DNA of 64,000 nt, taken from Hydrangea macrophylla. Lineage: Eukaryota > Streptophyta > Magnoliopsida > Cornales > Hydrangeaceae. The translations under genes and the position numbers were made by a program. The DNA lies in the NCBI GenBank assembly GCA_033977485.1, contig CM066995.1, positions 50,405,162-50,469,161 on the forward strand. Reading direction: 5' to 3'. The notes under the pieces are model-generated. The model searched no databases, was not told where the DNA came from, and saw only the letters and a list, made by a program, of their open reading frames with translations. Shown here piece by piece: positions 1-9,467 of this stretch; position 1 is the stretch's first letter, and each line of letters begins with the position of its first letter.

Positions 1-1
1 T

Positions 2-1409
2 TTTCTTCAGCGTGTTGATGAGGACTCCGGAGAGGACCCATCACCACAAATTCAGCCTCAGACTCTCCCCAGTCCTCTTCTTGCATCTCCGGCATCTGCA
101 GCGGCCTACCTAGAACGGGTTGCTGTGAGAGTGATGCCGCTTCACATCGTGCCCCCTCTAACTCCCTCAAGTGATGATGAAGACCTTGCTCCCACTGGCC
201 ACGTTCCTGAACAAGTTGTCCTCTCTTCCAGCAGTGAGGGCGTGGCAGATGCTGGGGCTGCTATGGAGACAGCTGGGGAAGAACTTGAACAGGTAGTCCT
301 CCCTGTAGTTGGAGCTACCTTAGGGCAGGATGAACCTAGTGCAGCCACCGGATCATCCATTAAATCAACAGGGGAACTGGTTGAAACCGAGGCTATCTCC
401 CTTCTTGAAGATTCTACAGCTCTGCAGGTTGAGGTCGGGATAAATGAGTCGGACTCGATTCTGGGGACTCAAATTTTACAAGCTACAGCGGCCTCTACCA
501 GCCCAGGTGTAGAAACCAGCATTGCTCCTTCTTCTTCTAGGCTGGTTCAGTCTCCCCCTCAACCAACAACTTCTCAACCAAGTGAGGCCGAAGTTCGTCA
601 AGAGATCTCGGCCTTGCTTGGTTCTCATGCCCAGGTATTGTAGTCTGTTTACCTTACTTCATTCATAAACTCTTAGAAACAACTTCTGACTCTTATTCTT
701 TTGAACATGCCGTTCCCATAGGTCCAGAACCACACATTCCATTTGACGATTTCTTCTCAGGCCTGGACCTAGGAGTTTTTGAACTTGGTCCACTGGAGCC
801 TAAGGCGGTCTCATCCTCACGCCTTCAACAAGCAAAAGACCTACTCTTCGGGCTTGCTGACCAGGACCTCTCTAACCTTCCTACTGCTGCTGACGTTGAA
901 GCACCTTGAACACAATCATGGTTGATCCTTCTCTTTCTGACGGGCAGCTATCCTTACTCCGCGAGATACAAGAAAGACTCCCTAACTGCCGTCTCCTAGA
1001 TGGATCGGCCTTGAAGGTTCAGGCCAATGTAGAGCTTCACTTGGGCTCTCGGCAAAAGGCATTGAAGTTTCTATAGGGGGCCAAGGCTAAATTTGAAGTG
1101 GGGAAGGCCTCTCGGGCTCAGGTTCTAGCAAGAGACTCCTGGCTGCAAAGCCGTATTGCTGCACCTAAAGCTCAGCTTGCCCAGTGTGAGGCCGAGGTCG
1201 CCACCAATAACGCCGCCCTGGGGAAAATTGATGAAGTGATATCCAATCTTGGTGGCGACGCCCAAAAGTGCAGTGATCAACTGCAAGCCAGCGTCCCGAT
1301 ATCCCTAGCATGGGCCTAAAAACTTGAAAAAGCAAAACGGGATCGGTCTGGAGCTGTCAAGACCTGGGAAGACTTGAGGGCTAAACTTAGGAATTTTGGG
1401 TCAGCCTAG
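2..1409 (+). pseudogene. Extra antisense ORF (aORF) of Tat element T2, broken
   Basis: Reading is open from the left edge to a TAG at 641-643. This part is acidic and Ser/Pro/Gly-rich, without a recognised domain. It then shifts frame: a segment from about 721 ends at TGA 907-909. A third frame runs from an ATG at 918 to TAG 1407-1409 with stops at 1074 and 1317. The last part is Ala/Lys/Glu/Gln-rich and looks like a coiled coil. Lying convergent to pol between integrase and the 3' LTR, it matches the additional antisense ORFs known from Tat elements, whose products are unassigned or resemble plant mobile-domain proteins. I see no catalytic motif. It is degenerate, its true start is outside the window, and its function is unknown. 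Confidence 0.6.
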
Positions 1410-1538
1410 AGGCCGACTCCCATTTTGTACCTTGTATAGTAAAATTTTATTATATATATATATATATATATTTTTATATCATCTTTGTAAGTAAGCTGTG
1501 CTCAGCTTTTATTAATATAAAACGGTGTTTTCTTTAAA
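1410..1538. other. AT-rich spacer between convergent T2 genes
   Basis: This short non-coding spacer contains a TA dinucleotide run near 1450-1470. It separates the ends of the convergent aORF and integrase. Both transcripts would terminate here, but I cannot identify a specific poly(A) signal with confidence. Confidence 0.5.
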
Positions 1539-2221
1539 TCATTCAGGCTCAGGATCATAATTGATCAATTGATCATACTCTAACCCAGGATTTGGTTTAT
1601 AGTCAAGGTCAATGGTCTCCCATAACGTAGGATAATAGGACTTTAAATACTGACCATTGATTAATCGTACATGAACTGTCCCATCCAGATCACGTAGCCT
1701 GTAGGCACCTCCTTTCTTGACTTGATGGACGATGAACGGGCCATCCCAATTGACCGACCATTTACCGTAACGGTTATCCTTATCTCCAATGGGTAACATG
1801 GCCTTCCATACCAAATCCTCTGTGCAAAAAGACTTCTCTTTCACCCTTTTGTTATAAGCTCGAGTTGTCCGTTGCTTTTGCACTTTTAATGAGTCTAAGG
1901 CTGTGAGCCTCATTTCATCAAGCCCCTCTAACTCAGCTATCATAGCCTCTGTGTACTCAGCAGGCTCAAGCTGATTCTGTAAATCTCTTATGGCCGATCG
2001 GACTGTAACTTCTATAGGTAACATAGCGTCATGCCCATAGGTCAGCATGAACGGTGTGACCCCAGTACTTGACCTTTTAGATGTCCGATATGCCCATAGA
2101 GCTTCGGACAAAAGCTTGTCCCATTCCCTAGGATTTTCAACAATCATCTTCTCAATAATCCCCTTGAGGATCTTGTTTGTGGACTCGGCCTGTCCGTTAG
2201 CTTGTGCATAATAAGGCGTAT
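1539..2221 (-). pseudogene. Integrase C-terminal part of T2, split by A1
   Basis: The translation begins inside the integrase core at a conserved stretch ending in NGQAEST, where the E is the third catalytic residue of the D,D35E triad. It continues through the conserved WAYRTSKRSSTG and LTYG blocks to a C-terminal GPF/Y-like region (WDGPFIV) and stops at 1539. The first two acidic residues lie on the other side of A1, near 16310-16460. Removing A1 plus one target copy (14085 bp, divisible by three) joins the halves in frame. The gene was therefore split by insertion and not by frameshift at this point. It is not functional now. Confidence 0.9.
2217..2221. repeat. Target-site duplication of A1, left copy (CGTAT)
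   Basis: CGTAT immediately precedes the TG of the left LTR at 2222. The same five bases follow the CA of the right LTR at 16302-16306. A perfect 5-bp duplication is the normal mark of Ty3/gypsy integration and fixes both element ends. Confidence 0.93.
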
Positions 2222-3848
2222 TGACACGATTATTTTTCTGTGTGCGCTTGTGTGATATACCCAAGTGTAGGTAGACGTGCAAGTAGTAACTGGTAAGACC
2301 AGGTCGATCCCACAGGGAAGGATAAGAATTAAATTACTTAGATTAGACTCTAAAAGAAAAGAAAAATTCAATATTTTAAGAAAAGTGTAGAACACAAAGT
2401 TCTACAATTAACAACTACTAAACTTAAAAACAACTAAATTAAATTAACTATTGATTAACTATTTAACTAAAGGAGATTTGAAAACGGTTTTTCTTGATAA
2501 AAGAAAGTGTTGGGATCACGCAAATCCACTATGACTCGGCCATCTACCATGCAAATGCAATTAAGCTCAACGGAGGGCAACTTCTACAGTATTCCGTACT
2601 TCTCTAAGGATATAGAATCAATAGTCCTTTCATGACCGGGACTATATCATCACAATTAAGTTCGACATACACAAAGGTGGTTTAATTCAATAGTGAAGAC
2701 TCGCACCTTCAATGGTGTTAGCATTGAGGGTGGTTTGCAAAATATATTGAAAGAAAATGCCTTAAGGCTTAACGTTTAAAGACTGTTTTGACAAACTGAG
2801 CATTTAGGGACAGTTTGATAACGAATCAGTAAAGCAGAAAGTCTTGGAATACTGTATTAGATGTCCTCAAGAATCAGAGGTCTCGATCGATCGACGCGCT
2901 TTCGATCGATCGAACTTCTTCATCTCTCGATCGATCGAAATATCTTCGATCGCTCGAATATGTCTCTGGTCCAATCGTTCGAACTGCATTCGATCGATCG
3001 AACACAGGAATAAAAATACTGCATGGCAGAGGCCTGAAATCACGGTTTCATCACTATTTCCCAACCCCGAACTACTCAGACATGGTCTGGGAAGTCTCAG
3101 ATTTATTTTTAACGTAAAGGTTCATTAAAGTCATGTTTGTTTGCGAGTTCTTCATGAAAACTATGAAAATCAATGATTTCAACTCATCTAACATACAATA
3201 CTACGATATTAAAGATTATACTACGAATAAATAAGTGCAGAATGTAAACAAAATAAAACGAAGTAACCTGGAGAAGAGCAACTACTATTAAACCTTACGA
3301 GATCCAAGCTACAATGAAATCCTTGATAAAAAAAAACCTACAAAATAAGATAGAACTCTCTACTCTCTATGGAAAACTGATGAAAACAAAGTGTGTGTCC
3401 CTTTGGGACGTCAACAAAACGATTATATATAGCCTAAACCTAATGCTAGGGTAAAAAAAACCCGTTCCTGCTGTATGCGTGAATAATCTGATAAAAGGCA
3501 CATTCGATCGATCGAAGAACTCTCGATCGATCAAACTTCCAGAAACTGCGATCGCTTGAACTCCACTCGATCGATCGAAACATCGATCGCTCGAACCCTG
3601 TATTTCAGCTTTGAGTTGTCTTCATCTAGACTAAGCACTTCCTTTTATCAACAGTCTTCAATCTTGTGCACACCAGCAGTAATCTGCACAAATAATCACT
3701 AAAACAATACCACTTATCATAGTTTAATCAATTTGTGCAAAAAGTGATATTGTAATTCAAACTGCAGATAAACAGGGGAATTCTAGACTTTTCTAGTGTA
3801 TTTTCCTCTTTTAGCGCGGTTGTATTTTACAAATACCCCCTCTTGTCA
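2222..3848 (-). repeat. A1 3' LTR
   Basis: This 1627-bp LTR begins TGACACG and ends CTTGTCA on the plus strand. It matches 14656-16301 nearly base for base. The main difference is 19 bp missing near 3590 within a run of GATC-type palindromes. It carries two clusters of TCGATCGATCGA-like motifs, at 2883-3002 and 3504-3596. Confidence 0.95.
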
Positions 3849-3860
3849 CAACCCCCAACT
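3849..3860 (-). other. A1 polypurine tract
   Basis: On the minus strand AGTTGGGGGTTG lies directly against the start of the 3' LTR, the expected place for the plus-strand primer of reverse transcription. The call rests on position and purine content. Confidence 0.8.
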
Positions 3861-5946
3861 AGCGATTTGCTAGTCCCTAGCAATAAAGAGAAAATAAAAC
3901 AAGCTTACTACTACTATAACGACTAAAATAACAAAAATAAGACTAAAGTAACTAATCTAGTAAAATGAAAGGAACTTCCTAACTCACTTTCGCAGGAATA
4001 GCGGTTGCATTTAGCAAATGCAACAAACCGTTAAACCCCTAGGTTTCCCTAGTGGACGAGTGTTGTCTCGTGAGGGTTTGCACTGAATCTACCCACAAAA
4101 TTCTAAATTTTAAGCTCAAAAAGATATAGGAAAACTTATAAACATTCTTTCCCATTCGACTATCAATTTAGCTCCACATAATATATCAACCTCATACAAA
4201 CCATGAAGAAATCCACATGTTCCTCATGTCACCAAGATAAATATACATGTGTGTTACATTCATTTATCCGTGTGTGTGAGGTCAACAGCTATGCATCCAA
4301 CTTTATTTAGAATTGTTTAGACTATCATACTCTTGGAACGCGTAGTTTCAACTCGATTCTCACATGGGTTTGCACTCCAAAATGAACATCTCACAGAAAT
4401 TTGTTCAGAAATGGTCACTCATGGTGTGAAAGCTTTAATAGGAGTGATGTTCTGGCTACTAGTGTTTCACACCGAACTCGATAAAGGACGAACATTTAGA
4501 GTATTATAGTCTCATGAAAGGAATACTACTTACTAGAGGAGCGAAATACCGTGGATAACTCAACTTACACTTTCATATTCAAACTACGTCGTCAAGAATC
4601 ATTAAGGCTTAGACAATTCGGCCTTTATTTAGTGAGATAAAGATAAGAGGGGTAAGAAATTGCACATCCTTGGCATTTGATTGCATTTATTTCTTCTTCA
4701 TTCCAACCATCCTCTATTTTCATATATATTTATTTCTCTTTACTTTTTTCTCTTTTTTTTTTCTTTTTTTTTCTTCTTTTTTTTTTTTAACCTACTTCCC
4801 ACAACTACTCCCTTCTTGTCAAATACTTCAACAATTTTAATCACATCAGCCGTGCAATCGAGTTTATAGAGGTTAAAGTATCAGACGAAAGGTTAGGCTT
4901 TCATATTGGCGATATTTAATCAGTGTGGGGTCAAGAGATTCTTGGATGTTGATACAGGTATATGAAAAGAAAAAATAAGGAATGAATAACGAAGGCTTAA
5001 ATCATTTTCTTAACTTCTTAGTTTTAGCACTTCAGTGTTCATTGAGTTTTAATTGGTAAATCCTGAACGTTCTCCTCTAATAAACAGCCTAAATGAAGAA
5101 TTTTGAGACTATCCAACGAATTTAAAGTATATTAAAAAAAAACAATTCGAATTAATGTGACAATTCCCTCAGAATTGAAGATTGGGTTCAAAAGCTCACT
5201 AAGGGTTGTTAGTTTCCACTAGTTATTCCTTGAAGCATAAAAGTCATATTAACTCTAATTTCAGTTTTCTGCATAGCTCTTAACATGTGCAAATGATTTG
5301 GATACTAGAATGGTTAACAAATGCATCCCTCTTAGTGAAGCTAGAAAAACGCGTGAACTTAAGTCATAATGGGATGAGATGAATATGAATATGTCATTGC
5401 TTGATAACAGCTAAATAGGAGAGAAAATTCAAAAAATTTCTACCAATTTAGTTCCAAAACTTGGTTAAAAATTTGCAATTTATTATTTATTTTTTTTTTT
5501 TATAATGGAGATTTGCAATAGATGGAGTGATACAGATTGCTAAGTATAGATATGCACAGGTGATGGTCTATCTACATCCTACCCCCCACTGAAAATTGCG
5601 ATGACCTCAGAGGTTGATTTTCAAATAGATAGATAGAGTGATATCACCTAATAAAGCAACGTAAAAACTGCGCGCATAACAATCTGTAAAGAAGCAGACA
5701 ATCTCCAAGTGGACAGGATCAAAAGAACAAGAAACAGAAATATAAAGCACAAGATCCATATATAGTAACATAACCAATCACTGTAAAGATAAAACAAAGA
5801 AACTAAAAGCAGTGATAAGAAAGTACAGCCAAACCAAACCACAGTAACCTAACAGTGTCCAAAAATACCCAACAAAAACATAACGAACAACAATATCCCA
5901 AACCAACCCATAACATCCAAAAATATACTACCAATACACCAAATGA
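3861..5946 (-). other. A1 non-coding 3' region
   Basis: About 2.1 kb separates the last ORF remnant from the polypurine tract. It is AT-rich with a long pyrimidine tract at about 4740-4790 and no ORF showing family features. A long non-coding 3' stretch is usual in Athila-like elements. I see no host gene here. Confidence 0.7.
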
Positions 5947-7435
5947 CTACCCATCATCGGGAACATCCGACAAAATCTCTATCAATAAATCTGGAGCATC
6001 CATAACTCCACCCTCGACACCAGTAGTAGCGGTAGCCGGATCGCTCGTCGTGGCAACTATAGGAGTGACAGATGTGTCGATCATGACAGGAGCAGGTGGA
6101 AGTGATGTCTCCGAAGCAGTGGGTGTGACGGATGTCAATGGTGCGGTAGATGGTGCAGCTGATGTCGATGGTGCCAAAGGATCAACCGGTAGATCGGAAG
6201 TAGAGGGACCAGTAGGTGCAGAGGAAGATGGGCCAGTGGTGTGTGGTGGAGGTGCAGATGGAGTGGAAGATGGAGGTATGATCGGGTCAAACCCTAGCTG
6301 ACCAACAGGGTGGTCAGCATGGCAGATATATGATCAACCTTGCCCTCGAGTCTCATCCCGGCTGCCCTCTCCTCCAAAAGTAAATCGTGAATAGTCGGGG
6401 GAGGTGCGGACGAAGACTCTCCCTGGGCTGGAGCCTGAGATCTCTGTCTCAGCTCAAAACGTGCTACCTCCTGAACTGGATCGTCCTCCTCCTCAGACTC
6501 ATGCTCCTCAGCCTCAGTGGGTGTCCCAGAAGCAGCTCCCTCGGTGTCCGTCCCGCCTCCACGTCTCCTCTTCTCCCCCACCTTGGCCTTGCCTTTACCC
6601 TTTCTCTTTCTCTTTTGTGCATCAGATCGGCGTGAGGCAGTCTCTCCAAAATGACTGCGGGACTAGCCAGTCGCATCAGCAGCTAACGGGATGAGTCCAG
6701 CCTACTCGATCACTCTATGAATGGCCCAAGCACCTTTCAGGTGCTTCTTGGCCTGAATAAAATGGGTGGGGTGCCTCATAAATTCAATGATCAGGCAAGG
6801 TAGACAAATCGGCAGCCCTGTCCCAATCGCATATAAGACTCGAGCGTAACACGCCGCGATCTTCTCTCTGTAGGAGGTCACCAGTAGGCAATTACTAAGG
6901 GCGAGGTGGAGCATGTGATAATCGTCTGTGAGGTGGAGGTCGGGAATGAGAGCTTCGCCATCCCAAGCTGGAATAGCACCCCCGGTGAGCTCTCGAATAA
7001 TCAGGGTCGGTGAGAGCTGTGGTGTGTCGAAGCGGTGCGGGCAAACACAATCAGGTACTTCAGGTACCCCAATAACAGCGGAGATGGTGGCCGGACTGAA
7101 GATGATCTCACGGCCCCGAAAAAATGATCGGAGTATAAATGGGGCAACCGGGTCCCGGATCATATCGCACACGCCTCTCGAATCCAGGACAAATTGACGT
7201 GCTTAGCCTGGGAGAGCAGCGTGTACCAATGAGGCAAGCCTCGAATCCTGGACAGGTACCAGGGAGTGGATAGCCAAACTGTCTCCAACGGTCGCTCAAG
7301 CATCACTTTCCGCGACTGAAAATACCGTGTATACCAAACACGATCTTCCTCGTTCTGGAACCCATGATCGGGAACCGGGTCAGGAATGGTGAGGTCAAAT
7401 GGCTTGGCCTTATGGTAGCCCGTGATAGGATTCAT
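5947..7435 (-). pseudogene. Athila-type ORF in the env position, broken (ORF-Z)
   Basis: Coding remnants lie in three frames: 7435-7160, then 7172-6294 with an in-frame TAG at 6702-6704, then a Ser/Pro/Thr-rich tail from about 6300 to 5947. The first two parts resemble the plant-transposon domain found in Athila ORFs (Pfam types Transposase_32 and ATHILA ORF-1), with conserved-looking blocks such as RDPVAPFILRSFF and SNCLLVTSYREKI. A long charged C-terminal region follows (positions about 6581-6294, EEHESEEEDDP). It occupies the place of the env-like gene, but I see no signal peptide or fusion region, so calling it an envelope protein is not supported. At least two frameshifts and one stop make it non-functional. 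Domain assignment is from memory of the family and not from a search. Confidence 0.6.
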
Positions 7436-7534
7436 CGTAGGGCCCTAAAAATAGAAGAAATAAACAGGAAATGAGTTAGAACTATAAAATAAAAAAAAAA
7501 AAAAAGAAACAAAACTGCCGCACTTCGAGCCATC

Positions 7535-8065
7535 GAAGGTTATTCGATCGATCGACGGTTCGATCGATCGGAATCCAGTTCGATCGATCGAACTCAGCGA
7601 ACAGGCAGCGACAACGATGGAGAACGGGAAGAGCCTGAACATGACAAGAACACTACAAAAACTACGAATAAGAGTTAAACAATCAATGGGGGGCACCCCC
7701 ATGCACATATGAAAAGAAAAGAACTACGAGGGGTAACATGGTGCCTCACCTCGAGAGACGCGCAAGGGGACGGTTGCCCGCAGTGCCACTAATGATCAGA
7801 GGAACCCGGAGCTCTGTGAATCACGAGATATAGATAAGGGGGGCCAAAACTCGTGGGATGCTATCTCTGTTCTCGAGCGATCGAGTGGGCGTGAGAGACA
7901 AAATGAGATTTTATAAAACTTCAGAACGACGCCTTGTTTTAATAACAGTCTCGATCGATCGAGAGAGTTCGATCGATCGAACGTTCAATCGATTGAGGTC
8001 TCTTCGAGCGCTTGAATAACTGATAAGGTCGATCGATCGAGATGAGTTCGATCGATCGAACACCC
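7535..8065. repeat. Internal TCGATCGATCGA motif clusters of A1
   Basis: Two clusters (about 7540-7592 and 7948-8062) hold spaced copies of the palindrome TCGATCGATCGA and one-base variants, the same motif as in the A1 LTRs. They lie between ORF-Y and ORF-Z. The spacer sequences between copies do not repeat, so these are not simple tandem satellites. Confidence 0.8.
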
Positions 8066-8377
8066 AAATTTTGTAATAACCCTGAATTAAGAAATTTAGC
8101 AACCCCAACAAACCAACAATGTTCTGGTCAAACAGAATAGAATAAAAGCAGTTCAAAACCTGGACATGTAAACCAAAACTCTTCCTCATAATAGAAAATT
8201 GCTATTTGATATAAATAAATCATTTTAATAGCATCCGTAGTGCAACAATTTTCTCCCAAATGGTATTTAAAACCTTATTTAACTAAAGAAAACCGAAAAT
8301 AAAACTAAAACCAATAAAATTCTGTCAAGGATTACACTCCGAAAGATGAAATAAATGGAAACAATTGAAATGCGGCA

Positions 8378-8692
8378 CTATCCTTCGAGCATGAAGATGT
8401 CCTCTTCCACAATCGCTTCATGATCCGCCGAATTTTCAAAAGTGGAGTCCAAACTCGATGATTCCCTTTCCCAGAACAGTCGGAAAGCAGCAAGGATATC
8501 ATCGAGCAAGTCTGGCGTCTCTAAAGGATTGAAAGCCCATGCAAGAGGTGATCCGGATGGAGACAAGGATAAAGGAGTGAAATCGCGCAATGGACTGTCC
8601 TCTTGCGGCGGAGTGTGTAGGGGCCTTATGTAGGGCCCAAAACCATGAACCAGTTGATGTGGAAGGTAAAGCGGCGGGAACGGTGGATTCAT
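8378..8692 (-). CDS. Small acidic Pro-rich ORF of A1 (ORF-Y), unknown
   Basis: This reading frame of about 104 residues begins at an ATG (MNPPFPPLY) and ends at TGA/TAA near 8378. It is Pro/Leu-rich at the start and strongly acidic at the end. I recognise no family. It lies downstream of pol and about 80 bp below the end of ORF-X. The sequence just before its ATG, ending TTTGTCAG on the minus strand, would serve as a splice acceptor, so it might be expressed from a spliced subgenomic RNA; that is inference. The open frame extends upstream to 8812 through a hydrophobic AT-rich stretch that is probably not coding. It could be a chance ORF, but the composition is unlike the surrounding non-coding DNA. 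Confidence 0.4.
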   Translation of the reverse strand: MNPPFPPLYLPHQLVHGFGPYIRPLHTPPQEDSPLRDFTPLSLSPSGSPLAWAFNPLETPDLLDDILAAFRLFWERESSSLDSTFENSADHEAIVEEDIFMLEG

Positions 8693-8771
8693 AGTGACAA
8701 TCCTGACAAAGGAAATAAAAACAAAAGACAAACAAATCAATATTAAGATAACGGAACACAAGAAACAAGGA

Positions 8772-9320
8772 TTAACACGAAAAGAAAAACAAGGAACAGA
8801 AACAAAATACAAAGAAAATGTGATTAAGTTCCAACCTCACTATTGGCATAGACTCCCAAAATGCACTAGCTGGTAAAGGGTATAGGAGCCAGAATAGCAG
8901 AAAGCTCAGGTGCACATATCGGTATGGGACCAACTCGGGAACAAGAAAGTCGTCAACAAAAACAAAAACTGCAGTGTGACGTTCTGGGACAACATCCTGA
9001 AGGTCATGATCTTCCCATGGCTCCCACATATCATCATTTTCCCATTGTGCCATGAGTGCATCATCCACCATTCTCCCCATGTACAGGTCTTCTTCCTCAT
9101 CCATATCATCGTCATCCTGAAATCCCATATTTTCATATGGATTGATGTCAAGGAGGGCCGGTGGGTATGGAATGTACCCGGGAGCAGCATCAATGAGAGA
9201 GTGAGCTTCAGGGTCTTGATGAAGCAAGGGGCAGGGTGTGAGTTCACCCTCAGTGCAGGTGCCACAACGACATTCTGAATCAGCCCATGAACCGATAGAA
9301 TGAACATCATCACCTCGCAT
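8772..9320 (-). CDS. Acidic ORF of A1 with hydrophobic C-terminus (ORF-X), unknown
   Basis: This 182-codon ORF starts 148 bp after the pol stop. Residues 1-135 are very acidic, with a run of Asp/Glu around DDDDMDEEEDLYMG, and contain several Cys near the start (CRCGTC). Residues from about 137 become hydrophobic (SFLLFWLLYPLPASAFW), with a second hydrophobic run at the end, so one or two membrane segments are possible. The tail may instead be AT-rich non-coding DNA that happens to be open, with the true coding part ending near 8906. I recognise no domain. Its place after pol is where Athila elements carry an env-like gene, but nothing else supports that function. Confidence 0.4.
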   Translation of the reverse strand: MRGDDVHSIGSWADSECRCGTCTEGELTPCPLLHQDPEAHSLIDAAPGYIPYPPALLDINPYENMGFQDDDDMDEEEDLYMGRMVDDALMAQWENDDMWEPWEDHDLQDVVPERHTAVFVFVDDFLVPELVPYRYVHLSFLLFWLLYPLPASAFWESMPIVRLELNHIFFVFCFCSLFFFSC

Positions 9321-9467
9321 CTATGCACCTGCAATTGAGTGGTTCAAAGTATAGCAGATTAGAACAAGATCACAAACACAAAAGAACGAACAAAGACTTA
9401 AAAACCGAAGATAAAATGCAGGGAAAGATAAAGAATACAACAACAATATGGAACTCCCCTTTGGATT

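Larger units (their letters stand above)
1..2221 (-). mobile_element. Tat-like Ty3/gypsy element T2, 3' part
   Basis: This is the 3' portion of a minus-strand Tat-like retrotransposon whose other half lies at 16302-24364. Integrase coding sequence runs up to 2221, is interrupted by element A1, and resumes at 16307 in the same reading frame. Left of the integrase is a convergent, plus-strand extra ORF, a layout known for Tat-lineage elements. The 3' LTR lies beyond the left edge. Assignment to Tat rests on the second RNase H domain, the extra antisense ORF and the integrase type. The lineage within Tat is not resolved. Confidence 0.85.

Noticed and set aside
635..721. Possible intron in the T2 antisense ORF (GTATTG ... 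CCCATAG)
   Set aside because: The downstream coding frame would need phase 1 at the junction, but the donor leaves phase 0. A simple frameshift in a decayed element explains it equally well.
2844..3128. ORFs rich in SIDR/RSIE words in A1 LTRs
   Set aside because: The words are translations of the GATC palindromes, and the ORFs appear in both LTRs and both strands. They are not proteins.
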